Positions 34,551-42,792 of a DNA stretch of 64,000 bases are shown piece by piece (within the stretch, counting starts at the first letter, position 1; every line of letters begins with the position of its first letter). Origin of the DNA: Pseudomonas sp. KUIN-1 (lineage in GTDB: Bacteria; Pseudomonadota; Gammaproteobacteria; Pseudomonadales; Pseudomonadaceae); assembly GCF_009176725.1 (NCBI RefSeq), contig NZ_AP020337.1:4843501-4907500 (forward strand), in the 5' to 3' direction. Position numbers and translations under genes: made by a program. Below the pieces are notes generated by a model that did no database searches, was not told the DNA's origin, and was given only the letters and a program-made list of their open reading frames with translations.

Positions 34551-37447
34551 GCGCCTCCAGCACGAACAAGCGCCCTTCTTTCGCACAGGTAAAAACAGCC
34601 GCGCTGAACAACATCGATAAGGTACTGGCTCACTGGTTGCCCAACGGGAAGCGAGTGGACGGCGGCAAGGAGTACACCGCGCCAAACCCCACCCGAACGG
34701 ACAAGCGTGCGGGCTCTCTGAAAATCAGTCTCAGCAAAGGCACCTGGTGTGACTTCGCGACCGGCGACAAGGGCGGAGATCTGATCGACCTTGTGCGCTA
34801 TATCGACGGCGGCACCGACGTCGAGGCCTGTAACAAACTGGCAGATCTGCTTGGCGTATCTGCTGACTCCGCGCCCGCCAAACCCGCACCGGCCAAAAGC
34901 AAAGCCCCTGAGTGGATCGCCATTCAGCCGATCCCGGCCGAGGCGATGAACAAATGCCCGGTTAAACACCGGCAGCACGGCACACCGTCCAAGGTTTGGG
35001 TTTATCGCGATGATCAGGGTCAACCGCTCATGGCGTTGTACCGGTTCGACCTGGGCCTCGACGAAGACGGCAAACCGAAGAAAGTCTTCGCGCCGTTGAC
35101 CTGGTGCAAACGCAGCGACGGCGAAACGACCCAATGGCGCTGGCAAGGGTTGCCCGAGCCTCGACCGCTTTTGCGCCGGGATGAACTGGCACTGCGCGCC
35201 GATGCGCCGGTGATCTTGTGCGAAGGCGAAAAGGCCGCAGATGCAGCCGCTGATTTGATGCCGAACTACGTGGCCACCTGCTGGCCGAACGGGTCCAACT
35301 CCTGGCATAAGGCAGACCTGACACCGCTAAAAGGTCGCGACGTGCTGTTGTGGCCAGACAACGACGACAGCGGCGCTACCTGCATGGACGCGGTCGCCCA
35401 CAAGCTGAGCGAGATCGGCGCAGGCTCAGTGAGGCTCATTGCGTTGGATGTGTTCAAGCGCAAACCCACGATGAAAAACGAACGCGCCGTTTTCGCCAAA
35501 GGTGGCCAGTGGGACAACGGCGATGATGCCGCCGACGCTGCTGCCAAAGGCTGGACAACCGCCCATTTCGCGGAGCTGGAGCGCAATGGCGAGCTGTTTG
35601 CGTCGGTAGAAGAACCTTCCGCACCGGAGGAGCCCGAACCCACTCCGAAAGCGAAGGCAAAGCCAGCGGCCAAGCGTCCTGCGAAACCGAAAAACGACCT
35701 GATGCCCGGTGGCTTTCGACTGACACCAGAAGGTGTGTTTTACGCAGGCGACGATGGCGAATCGCGCCCGGTGTGTTCGCCTCTTGAAATCCTCGCCCGC
35801 ACTCGCGATGACAAGGGCCACAACTGGGGCCTACTCGTGGAGTTCGACGACCCCGACGGTGCCAAGAAGCGCTGGAACATACCGGCGCGCACCATGACCG
35901 GCGATTTCGGTAAGGACGTACTCGGCCCATTGGTGGACATGGGCCTGCGCCTGGCTGGCAGCCGATCAGGCCGCAATGCACGCAACGACCTGCAGAGTTA
36001 CCTCGGCGGTTTCGACAGCGCGCAACGGGCTCGATTGGTGACTCGCCTGGGCTGGCACGACAGCGCCTTTCTCCTACCGGAACAACAGGTGGGGCTACAC
36101 AGCGAACACCTGCACTTCTATGAAGCCGGATCTCAGCTACCGCCGATCAGCGAAGCGGGCACGCTTGAGCAATGGCAAGAGCAGATCGGCGCGCTGTGCG
36201 TGGGCAACCATCGTCTGGCGTTTGTGGTCGGCGTGGCCCTCGCTGGCCCGCTGCTGCACATGCTGGGTCATGAGTCAGGCGGCTTTCACTTGTACGGTGA
36301 CAGCTCGGGCGGCAAGACCACGCACCTGCAGGTCGCCGCATCGATCTACGGCGGACCTCGCCTGGTACGTTCGTGGCGCTCCACGGACAACGCACTGGAA
36401 TCCATCGCTGCTGCGCACTCGGACGGGCTTCTGGTACTGGATGAGATCGGCATGTGCGATCCGCGCATCATCGGCGAGACGGTGTACATGCTCGGCAACG
36501 GCACCGGCAAGGCACGGGCTAATGATCGAGGCCAGGCAGGCCGACAGGTGCAGGAGTGGCGTTTGCTGTTCCTCTCCACCGGCGAGAAGACGCTGGCCCA
36601 GCACATGGCCGAAGCGAACAAGGAACTGAAAGCGGGCATGGAAGTACGCATGCTGGCCGTTCCAGCCGATGCCAGCAAAGGCCTCGGTATGTTCGATACG
36701 TTGAGCGGTTTTGAAGATGCGGCAGCACTGTCCGACGCGCTCAAAGCGCGAGTCGCGAAATACTACGGCACGCCACTTACCGCCTTTCTCACAGCGCTGT
36801 GTGAGCCCGACAAACGCCATGCTTGGTCCGCCATTCTACGCCGCACGCAGGAAGGCTTTATCGCCAAATCGTTACCCGCGTCGGCCAGCGGACAAGCTCA
36901 CCGTGCCGCCGCTCGCTTTGGCCTCGCCGCCGCAGCGGGTGAGCTGGCCACCGCAATGGGGATAACAGGCTGGCCCGATGGCACCGCCACCACCGCTGCT
37001 CGGGTGTGCCTCAACGCATGGATGAACGAGCGTGGCGGCGTCGGTAACTTCGAGGGTGACGCAATCGTGTCGCGACTGCGCCAGGTCATCGAGCGCTTCG
37101 GCGAGAGCCGTTTTACCCGCTGGGAATCGGCAGCGGCAAAGATCGACGAACACGGTCCGCGCACCATCGACCGGCTGGGCTTTCGCAAGACGATGGAGCA
37201 CGGCCTGGGCGACTCCCTGCACACCACCAACACGTATTACGTGCTGCCCGAGTCATGGCGCTCGGAGATATTCCGGGGCATGAACATCAATGCGGTGAAC
37301 AAGGAGCTGCTGCAGCGCGGGGTCATTGAGCCGGGAAACGACGGCAAGGCATCGAGTCTGGTCCGCTTGCCCGGCCTAGGCACGCAACGTTGTTACATCG
37401 TGAAGACGATTCCGGGATTGGCTGAAAGCGAGGCTCGAGCTGCCTGA
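34547..37447 (+). CDS. TOPRIM-DUF927 primase-helicase, P4 alpha-like
   Basis: Likely replication protein of the element. The 966-residue product has an N-terminal primase-type region (FAQVKTAALNNIDKVLAHWLP ... TWCDFATGDKGGDLIDLVRY, about 8-95), a TOPRIM-like segment VILCEGEKAADAAADL with VLLWPDNDDSGATCM (about 222-285), a Pro/Lys-rich linker (about 358-385), and a C-terminal DUF927 ATPase with Walker A GDSSGGKTTHLQVAA near 582-596 and Walker B-like LLVLDEIGMCDP near 630. It overlaps the DUF3077 gene by ATGA, so its synthesis depends on the C4-controlled chain. Confidence 0.88.
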   Translation: MSASSTNKRPSFAQVKTAALNNIDKVLAHWLPNGKRVDGGKEYTAPNPTRTDKRAGSLKISLSKGTWCDFATGDKGGDLIDLVRYIDGGTDVEACNKLADLLGVSADSAPAKPAPAKSKAPEWIAIQPIPAEAMNKCPVKHRQHGTPSKVWVYRDDQGQPLMALYRFDLGLDEDGKPKKVFAPLTWCKRSDGETTQWRWQGLPEPRPLLRRDELALRADAPVILCEGEKAADAAADLMPNYVATCWPNGSNSWHKADLTPLKGRDVLLWPDNDDSGATCMDAVAHKLSEIGAGSVRLIALDVFKRKPTMKNERAVFAKGGQWDNGDDAADAAAKGWTTAHFAELERNGELFASVEEPSAPEEPEPTPKAKAKPAAKRPAKPKNDLMPGGFRLTPEGVFYAGDDGESRPVCSPLEILARTRDDKGHNWGLLVEFDDPDGAKKRWNIPARTMTGDFGKDVLGPLVDMGLRLAGSRSGRNARNDLQSYLGGFDSAQRARLVTRLGWHDSAFLLPEQQVGLHSEHLHFYEAGSQLPPISEAGTLEQWQEQIGALCVGNHRLAFVVGVALAGPLLHMLGHESGGFHLYGDSSGGKTTHLQVAASIYGGPRLVRSWRSTDNALESIAAAHSDGLLVLDEIGMCDPRIIGETVYMLGNGTGKARANDRGQAGRQVQEWRLLFLSTGEKTLAQHMAEANKELKAGMEVRMLAVPADASKGLGMFDTLSGFEDAAALSDALKARVAKYYGTPLTAFLTALCEPDKRHAWSAILRRTQEGFIAKSLPASASGQAHRAAARFGLAAAAGELATAMGITGWPDGTATTAARVCLNAWMNERGGVGNFEGDAIVSRLRQVIERFGESRFTRWESAAAKIDEHGPRTIDRLGFRKTMEHGLGDSLHTTNTYYVLPESWRSEIFRGMNINAVNKELLQRGVIEPGNDGKASSLVRLPGLGTQRCYIVKTIPGLAESEARAA

Positions 37448-37540
37448 GTGCATCCCCGCTGATCGAGGTAGCGCCGGCTGATTCCCGGCCTCGCCAGCCA
37501 CACAACCAACTCCCAATCGAATTGAACAGAGACCAGTCAC

Positions 37541-38494
37541 ATGAACGAGATCCAAGAACTGAAAGACCGCCGCGATCAACTGCTGAAAGAGGCTGATCGG
37601 TTGCATACCCAACTGCTGCCGTTTGAAGCCGCGCTGGAAAATGAGCAGTCCATTGGGACTGCCCAGGAACGCGAACTGCGCGATAAGTACAACGAGCTGA
37701 AAACGCGTTTCGATGCGCGCAAGCATGAAGCTGACATGTTGGATCGGAAGATCAATCGCCGCGAGACCCTCATCAACAGCCAGTCCCTGATGGCGGGTTA
37801 CATCAAGGCCATGAACACCTGGAAAGCCGATGAGCAGGAGCTGAATGAAAAACGTCAGAGCCTCAGCATCCGTCTGGAACAGATCCAACAACAGGCGGTA
37901 GAGGACATGGCCAAAGCCCAGCAGGCGGAAACGGATGCGGCTACCGCATATGCACAGGCTGTCGCATGGGGCGACACCGAAGGTGAAAAGACCGCCAATG
38001 CCGATGCACAAAAAGCCGCAAAAAATCTGGCAACCGCCGCCGAGCATGATCGTCGGCAGGGGCTGATCATATCCGCGCTCAAGCAGGAGCTGGCCACGGT
38101 AGATCAATACATCGTCGAAGCACAGGAAAAGCACAGAGGCATAGAGCGCGACGCCCTGTGGCTTTCTCAAACAGTGCTAGAAGAGAAATGGAACGAGGCC
38201 GCTAAGACACTCTTCGATGTGGGCGGAAGGCTCTGGGCGAATTACAACCTGCTCGGCATTGATCAAGTGAGCTTGCTGAAGTTGGCCGTTCCACAAGCAG
38301 GCGAACGGGTCGGGAACTGGACGTGGCATGAACTATCCGACCGGGCGCGCAGATACAACGCGCAAGATCTGCTCCTGCTCAACGATATTTCGACACCTCA
38401 ACAGGCTGTACTCGTGAGCCAACTGGAGCAACAAACGGATGAAAGCAGTGAACAACACGGCGCTGATGTCGTCGAGGTATGGCTGAAGAAATAA
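37541..38494 (+). CDS. Coiled-coil hypothetical protein
   Basis: Unrecognised 317-residue protein. Residues 1-205 are nearly continuous coiled coil (QELKDRRDQLLKEADRLHTQ ... ALKQELATVDQYIVEAQEKH), with an alanine-rich part near 125-175. The last 110 residues look globular (GGRLWANYNLLGIDQVSLLKL). No signal peptide. It follows the primase by 93 bp and ends the operon at a strong terminator, so it may be a structural or replication accessory protein of the element. Confidence 0.75.
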   Translation: MNEIQELKDRRDQLLKEADRLHTQLLPFEAALENEQSIGTAQERELRDKYNELKTRFDARKHEADMLDRKINRRETLINSQSLMAGYIKAMNTWKADEQELNEKRQSLSIRLEQIQQQAVEDMAKAQQAETDAATAYAQAVAWGDTEGEKTANADAQKAAKNLATAAEHDRRQGLIISALKQELATVDQYIVEAQEKHRGIERDALWLSQTVLEEKWNEAAKTLFDVGGRLWANYNLLGIDQVSLLKLAVPQAGERVGNWTWHELSDRARRYNAQDLLLLNDISTPQQAVLVSQLEQQTDESSEQHGADVVEVWLKK

Positions 38495-38508
38495 AGCCGC
38501 TTCACCTG

Positions 38509-38534
38509 AAAAAGGGCCCAGACGGGCCCTTTTT
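38509..38534 (+). terminator. Terminator of the primase operon
   Basis: AAAAAGGGCCC-AGAC-GGGCCCTTTTT, a perfect stem with T-run, 15 bases after the stop. It marks the border between the replication half and the cargo half of the element. Confidence 0.9.
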
Positions 38535-38878
38535 GGTGTAGACGCTTTGCTGGAAATACACAGTATTTCTAGCCCATCGCATCAAGAGAATGCTCCATAG
38601 GATGCGCGGCTCTATACCTATCTAGTCACAGTCTGCTCTCGGCCAGAAGCAGTCGGTCGCGATCAGAAAGGTTTGACGACAACGAGTCGCTCTCGCCCTC
38701 TGTCTCTACCCCATCCTGCCCAATTCCTGGCCGCAGGCTTGCAAGCTGAGCAATGAAGATTTAGAGAACACCAATGAGTGTGCTCATGTACACTCGTGAG
38801 CTTCGTAAGTAGTTTGAAACCGCCGCTGCGTGCAGCGGCCGTACGGATACCGCACCCATCATTTACAGGAGTTTGGAG
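38535..38878. other. Non-coding gap before the membrane/secreted pair
   Basis: No gene seen in 344 bp. It holds one copy of a dispersed element (CAGTCTGCTCTCGGCCAGAAG, 38629-38655) and a perfect hairpin GCCGCTGC/GCAGCGGC at 38823-38839. A promoter for the next gene should lie here but no clear box was found. Confidence 0.5.
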
Positions 38879-39268
38879 TTGAACAACTTCTCGCAGAGAA
38901 CGCGTGCGCGCGGGCGGAGCAGCCGCAAGAGATCGATTGTGGCTATCTCGCTGGTCGTTGTGGTCGCACTAGTGGTCGCTGCAGCGCTGGTTCAAAATCG
39001 CGGGCTACAGATTGATGCAAAGCGCAATGGAGTCGGCGTGAAACTTGATCCGGCGGAGCAACCGGCCCCCTCTATTGCCACCCACAACGCCGGCTCTCCC
39101 ATCGTTACCGCACCTGACGCGAAGGTCGAGGTCCACGTCACCGGGCCAGCTAAATCGGCGCCTGCACAACCCCCTGTAAAGGACGGAATGTCCACCCACG
39201 GAGCGGCCTCGCCGATCGTTACCGGGCAAGGCGCTGTGGTTAAGTCCACAGTCGATACCCGGCCATGA
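38879..39268 (+). CDS. Single-pass membrane protein with SPIVT repeats
   Basis: Unrecognised 129-residue protein from a TTG at 38879, chosen because AGGAG lies seven bases ahead; a TTG two codons earlier is too close. It has an Arg/Ser-rich start (SQRTRARGRSSRKR), one membrane segment (SIVAISLVVVVALVVAAALV, about 18-38) and an outside Pro/Ala-rich tail with two similar units: THNAGSPIVTAPDAKVEV and THGAASPIVTGQGAVVKS. Positive-inside charge puts the tail in the periplasm. It overlaps the next gene by ATGA and probably works with it. Confidence 0.65.
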   Translation: MNNFSQRTRARGRSSRKRSIVAISLVVVVALVVAAALVQNRGLQIDAKRNGVGVKLDPAEQPAPSIATHNAGSPIVTAPDAKVEVHVTGPAKSAPAQPPVKDGMSTHGAASPIVTGQGAVVKSTVDTRP

Positions 39269-40221
39269 GGGGGGTTAAACTTCGCCGTGCGGCGATGATG
39301 CTTTCGGTGCTGGTGATGCCTCCGCTGGCCTTGGCGCAGTCACCAAATATGCAGACCACGGGCCCATGCTCGTCCATCGTCACCGGTGCGGGCGCATCGG
39401 GGACAAGTTATTGCATCGGTATCACCAAAGAAGCGTTGGAACGCCTGACCAACATCACTGCCGCGAGCCAGGGCCGAAGGCTCTTTGTTGCAGAGGCTTG
39501 GCTTAGCCCGACTCCGATATTCGGACGACCCGGCGGTGACAAGCAATCTGTTAACGAGCAGGTTTTCTTGTCCGTGCGCGCGACGAACATCACGGCGGCG
39601 CCCATTGTCCTGACAGCAGCCAAGTGGGAGATATTGCAGGCGACAAATCTGTCCAAGGGCGGCGGCTCATTCGGCTCCAGGAACTTGCTGTGGCCTGCGC
39701 TTTCAGTGAACAAGCCAATCAAGATCGAGGCTGGAGAACAGGTCGACATCAAGTTCGGTGAAGGGTTGGAGCTGAATGGCATGGCCAGCCGCCTGCGTAA
39801 AAACCGTGACCTAGACAGTGCTTATACATTGCCTGTCGAACCGACACGGATCAACGGCGACAGATACACCAACTGGTTCGCCGAACAGATGGGGCTGCTG
39901 TACGGGACCGGGGCCAAGTTGCGACTCACGCTTTACGAGGGTGACTACAAGCCTATCGCCAGTCTGTCACTGCCACTCGCCCAGGGTGTGGACTTTTTCT
40001 ATCATGGCGAGGCGGTGGACCAGAAAGGAAACGTGCAGTACGCGCCCCGCCTGGCGTACGACGCGTTCCTCGGCCAGTACCTCGAAATGCGGGCAAAAAT
40101 GGAGCCTGGGTTTCGTATCAATACTCCGCCGACCAGGGTGATTGAGGTGACTCCAGATCCTAGCGTGTGGGGTAAGCAAAGGTATCGAGATCTGGGGGTT
40201 CAAGAGCAGCCGGAGGAGTGA
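39265..40221 (+). CDS. Secreted hypothetical protein, partner of the membrane protein
   Basis: Unrecognised 318-residue protein with a signal peptide (RRAAMMLSVLVMPPLALAQ, cleavage near residue 25). The mature start has CSSIVTGAGASG, echoing the SPIVTGQGA unit of the preceding gene, and two cysteines (GPCSS and SYCIG) that may pair. The rest is beta-rich (EQVFLSVRATNITAAPIVLTAAKW). A periplasmic or surface role is suggested; a phage-receptor or adhesion-related function is only a guess. The 3' end overlaps the convergent GrpB-like gene by 22 bases. Confidence 0.7.
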   Translation: MRGVKLRRAAMMLSVLVMPPLALAQSPNMQTTGPCSSIVTGAGASGTSYCIGITKEALERLTNITAASQGRRLFVAEAWLSPTPIFGRPGGDKQSVNEQVFLSVRATNITAAPIVLTAAKWEILQATNLSKGGGSFGSRNLLWPALSVNKPIKIEAGEQVDIKFGEGLELNGMASRLRKNRDLDSAYTLPVEPTRINGDRYTNWFAEQMGLLYGTGAKLRLTLYEGDYKPIASLSLPLAQGVDFFYHGEAVDQKGNVQYAPRLAYDAFLGQYLEMRAKMEPGFRINTPPTRVIEVTPDPSVWGKQRYRDLGVQEQPEE

Positions 40222-40613
40222 TGTTGCGCGCATCGTGGCAGTGCTCTGGAGCCCTCGTATAGCAGGCGGATCAATGCATCGTTTCTGAGCAAATCCCGGA
40301 ACCCCAGCATGTGGTTGATCGAAAGTTGGCCACGCCTAGAAACGTGGAGCTTGTGGGTGCAGACCCCGTGCACGTTGCGCCGGTAGAAATGATGCCCTTC
40401 CGATAGATCACTGCCTCGAACATACCCCAACGCCAACAACAACTCGTCTCGCGCCAGCTCATTGTGATGCAATCCATCCTCAATGAGAGCATCGATCTCA
40501 GGCTTGGCCGCGAGCCCTGGAACAGCTGTGCTCCTGACGTGGTGGATGTCGTTAAGTTCATCGCCAAAGGCTGAGGCAATGAGTGACTTGTCTGCTGGAA
40601 GCAGTCGGGCCAT
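40200..40613 (-). pseudogene. GrpB-like nucleotidyltransferase-fold protein, C-terminally clipped
   Basis: Resembles the GrpB/UPF0157 family: NDIHHVRSTAVPGLAAKPEIDALIEDGL near residues 20-47, then KLHVSRRGQLSINHMLGFRDLLRND near 88-112. The product is 137 residues whereas the family is usually about 170; after LIRLLYE the sequence no longer looks like GrpB and runs into the convergent gene. The canonical HxGSTAVPG has R in place of G (HHVRSTAVPG). It is either a decayed fragment or a divergent short form; a live gene is less likely. Confidence 0.55.
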
Positions 40614-40702
40614 TCAGGGTCATAGGGAAATCCTGATAGTTATCGCCACGTCCGTTCCTTGGAGGCAAATAGGTAATGCGCTGGGTTGTCCCTCAACAAA
40701 AG

Positions 40703-40767
40703 AGCGGCTGCTATCGGCCGTTTTCTGACTCTCACGGCGGGCAGAAAACGGCCAATTGCTGTCAATC
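40703..40767. repeat. Large imperfect inverted repeat of a dispersed element
   Basis: GGCCGTTTTCTG (about 40717-40728) and CAGAAAACGGCC (40742-40753) form a 12-bp perfect stem, flanked by CTGCTATC and AATTGCTGTC. Single related copies (GCTTTTGGCCGATAGCAGTC-like) occur at 38629-38655, 45811-45836 and 46443-46470. Confidence 0.6.
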
Positions 40768-40860
40768 ACACCCGCAGAGTTATCACCCGGTAGCTACCAC
40801 TTGCCACGGCGGGAGCCTACCGCTCGGCTCTTGCTTCAAGTAGGTCAGACAATCATTTGT

Positions 40861-42792
40861 CTATGGCCATCCAGCTAAAACTTCCTGTGTAAAGACTGCG
40901 CTTCGCGGCAAGATCCCGCTCGCCACGACATTTTCCAAGGTGGTCGTCGGATCGGCGACAAAGAACGTTAGTACCAGCCCCCGCTGGGCGCGAGTGCAGC
41001 AGACGTAAAGCAGTCGCAGCGTTCGGCTCCAAGTGTTTTCATCACCGCCTAGTGCTCGTGCACGATCTGCAGCACGGGCCTCAGCGCTCGCGAAGACACG
41101 TTCGTAGTTGTACGTTCGGTAGTCGCTTTCTTCCTCGTCCATCACCACCATGACGCGTTCGAACTGCGCTCCCTTCACACCGTGCTGTGTAGCATAGGGA
41201 GACCCTTCTGAGACATAGCGCTCATAGGGCCAAAGCTCTTGTGCCGAGCACTTGAAGAACTTTGCCATTGCCGCATCTGAGGATAGTCCTTCGGCCGGAA
41301 CTGCATCAGCAGCCTCGGGCTCCTGGGCAGCGTCTGCAACATCCCTGACAAATCCGAGAACACGCGCATAGCGATCGTCGAACTCGAAAAGCCCCGTGTC
41401 ACAGAGATGGAGTGCTATGTCACCAATGGTGGTCCCTGCCTCGTCCAGCATGGCGACAAGTCTAGACATAGCAGCGTGCAGCTCTCGCAATACAGCCGCG
41501 GCACGTCGGCCGGTAAGAGCCCCTGGCGCCAGACGCGGGCTGAACTTCCGGAGCAGGTTCATCGCCGCGAACTCGTTGCCGGCTTTCACGGCAGCAACGA
41601 TCGGTAGCGCAAAACTTAGGAACGGTCGAACGGGCCAGCCGGTGCCATCCTGCATCCCCTGCTTCATGCCCTCCGATGTCTTATCGTTCAGCGCCGAGTA
41701 GATGCCACCGAAGCCGAGCCGGTTTGCGGCCATGCGGTGCACGATGACAAGAATCTTGAGCGCGATTTCTGGGGTCGTCCAACCCTCGTCGTTGTTCGTC
41801 ACCGCGCTCCACGCCCGGATTCTCGCCAAGGCCTCAATTCGGTTCAGCGTGTTCGGCAGTACGAACATCCGGGCCGAGCCCTCCACCGGCTTGAGTTCTC
41901 CATCGACCCTTTCGTGCAGCCCGCGGACTTGCTCCATGCCGTCGCCCTGCGCGCGCACGGCGTTGGCAACGTCAAGGATCTGCTTCGCACAGCGAAAATT
42001 CTCTGGTTTCGTGATAGCCCGCCAATGGTCCTCAAGCGGGATGTCCCCCGACCCTCTCATGAAAATCGCCTGCATCGGGTCGCCAAAAAAACCGAGACAG
42101 AACTTGCGCCGCATCTGGGCTTCCACTTCCTTGAAGGACTTCACTACGCTCGGGAACGTGTCCTGACTCTCGTCAATGAACACAAACGGGAAGTTCAGCG
42201 CTACGACCCGTCGGAACAGCGGGCGATTTTGCAGCAGGAAATCGGCGAGCTGAAGGATGTCCTCGTGGCCGAGGACGCCGTTCCCGTAGTCACTGCCCAC
42301 GCCGTAGTTGAAAGTCTTGACGCCAGCAATAGTCTCAAGGCTTCGGGCATAACGCTCTTGGTCAGCCTTGTTCCTGTCGCGTGTAGTCTGCCGGACACGC
42401 GAGCTGTAGTTCTTGAATTCTTCTTCCAGTTCGGTGATCCGCCTGCGGATGTCGTTCTGTAGCCAAACCTTAATGTCTGCCTGAAACGTCTTGGTAATAG
42501 ACCAGTAGAAGCTGTGGATGGTCGAGACATGAACCAGCGGGTCGTCGTTGACATCCGCCAAGATTTCTTTGGCGGCGAGGTCCGTATATGTGATGCAGGC
42601 GACCTTCTGCTTCTTCGCCCGCATGCTGGCGCCGTGCTCTGAGATCACCCAGTCCAGCGCCTTGATAAGGGAGGTGGTCTTGCCGGAACCTGCACCGGCG
42701 CGGACCACGAACGGCTGCGGGGGGGTCTCGGCAATACACGCGTGGATCTCGCGGTCGGCGTCGGTGTCTGGGCTATCAATTCGTCTGCTCAT
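40861..42792 (-). CDS. gajB: UvrD/Rep-like helicase, GajB-like Gabija subunit
   Basis: Second gene of a Gabija-type anti-phage pair; in described systems GajB joins GajA in a large complex. The 643-residue protein has superfamily 1A helicase motifs: Walker A AGAGSGKTT at 32-40, motif Ia VACITYTDLAAKEI, motif II FIDESQDTF at about 206-214, motif III GFFGDPMQAIF at 234-244, and motif VI LYVCCTRAQRGLVL near 605. The family's GajB is usually about 500 residues, so this one is longer. It starts inside the gajA stop (ATGA overlap). An ordinary UvrD helicase is excluded by length and context. Confidence 0.75.
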   Translation of the reverse strand: MSRRIDSPDTDADREIHACIAETPPQPFVVRAGAGSGKTTSLIKALDWVISEHGASMRAKKQKVACITYTDLAAKEILADVNDDPLVHVSTIHSFYWSITKTFQADIKVWLQNDIRRRITELEEEFKNYSSRVRQTTRDRNKADQERYARSLETIAGVKTFNYGVGSDYGNGVLGHEDILQLADFLLQNRPLFRRVVALNFPFVFIDESQDTFPSVVKSFKEVEAQMRRKFCLGFFGDPMQAIFMRGSGDIPLEDHWRAITKPENFRCAKQILDVANAVRAQGDGMEQVRGLHERVDGELKPVEGSARMFVLPNTLNRIEALARIRAWSAVTNNDEGWTTPEIALKILVIVHRMAANRLGFGGIYSALNDKTSEGMKQGMQDGTGWPVRPFLSFALPIVAAVKAGNEFAAMNLLRKFSPRLAPGALTGRRAAAVLRELHAAMSRLVAMLDEAGTTIGDIALHLCDTGLFEFDDRYARVLGFVRDVADAAQEPEAADAVPAEGLSSDAAMAKFFKCSAQELWPYERYVSEGSPYATQHGVKGAQFERVMVVMDEEESDYRTYNYERVFASAEARAADRARALGGDENTWSRTLRLLYVCCTRAQRGLVLTFFVADPTTTLENVVASGILPRSAVFTQEVLAGWP

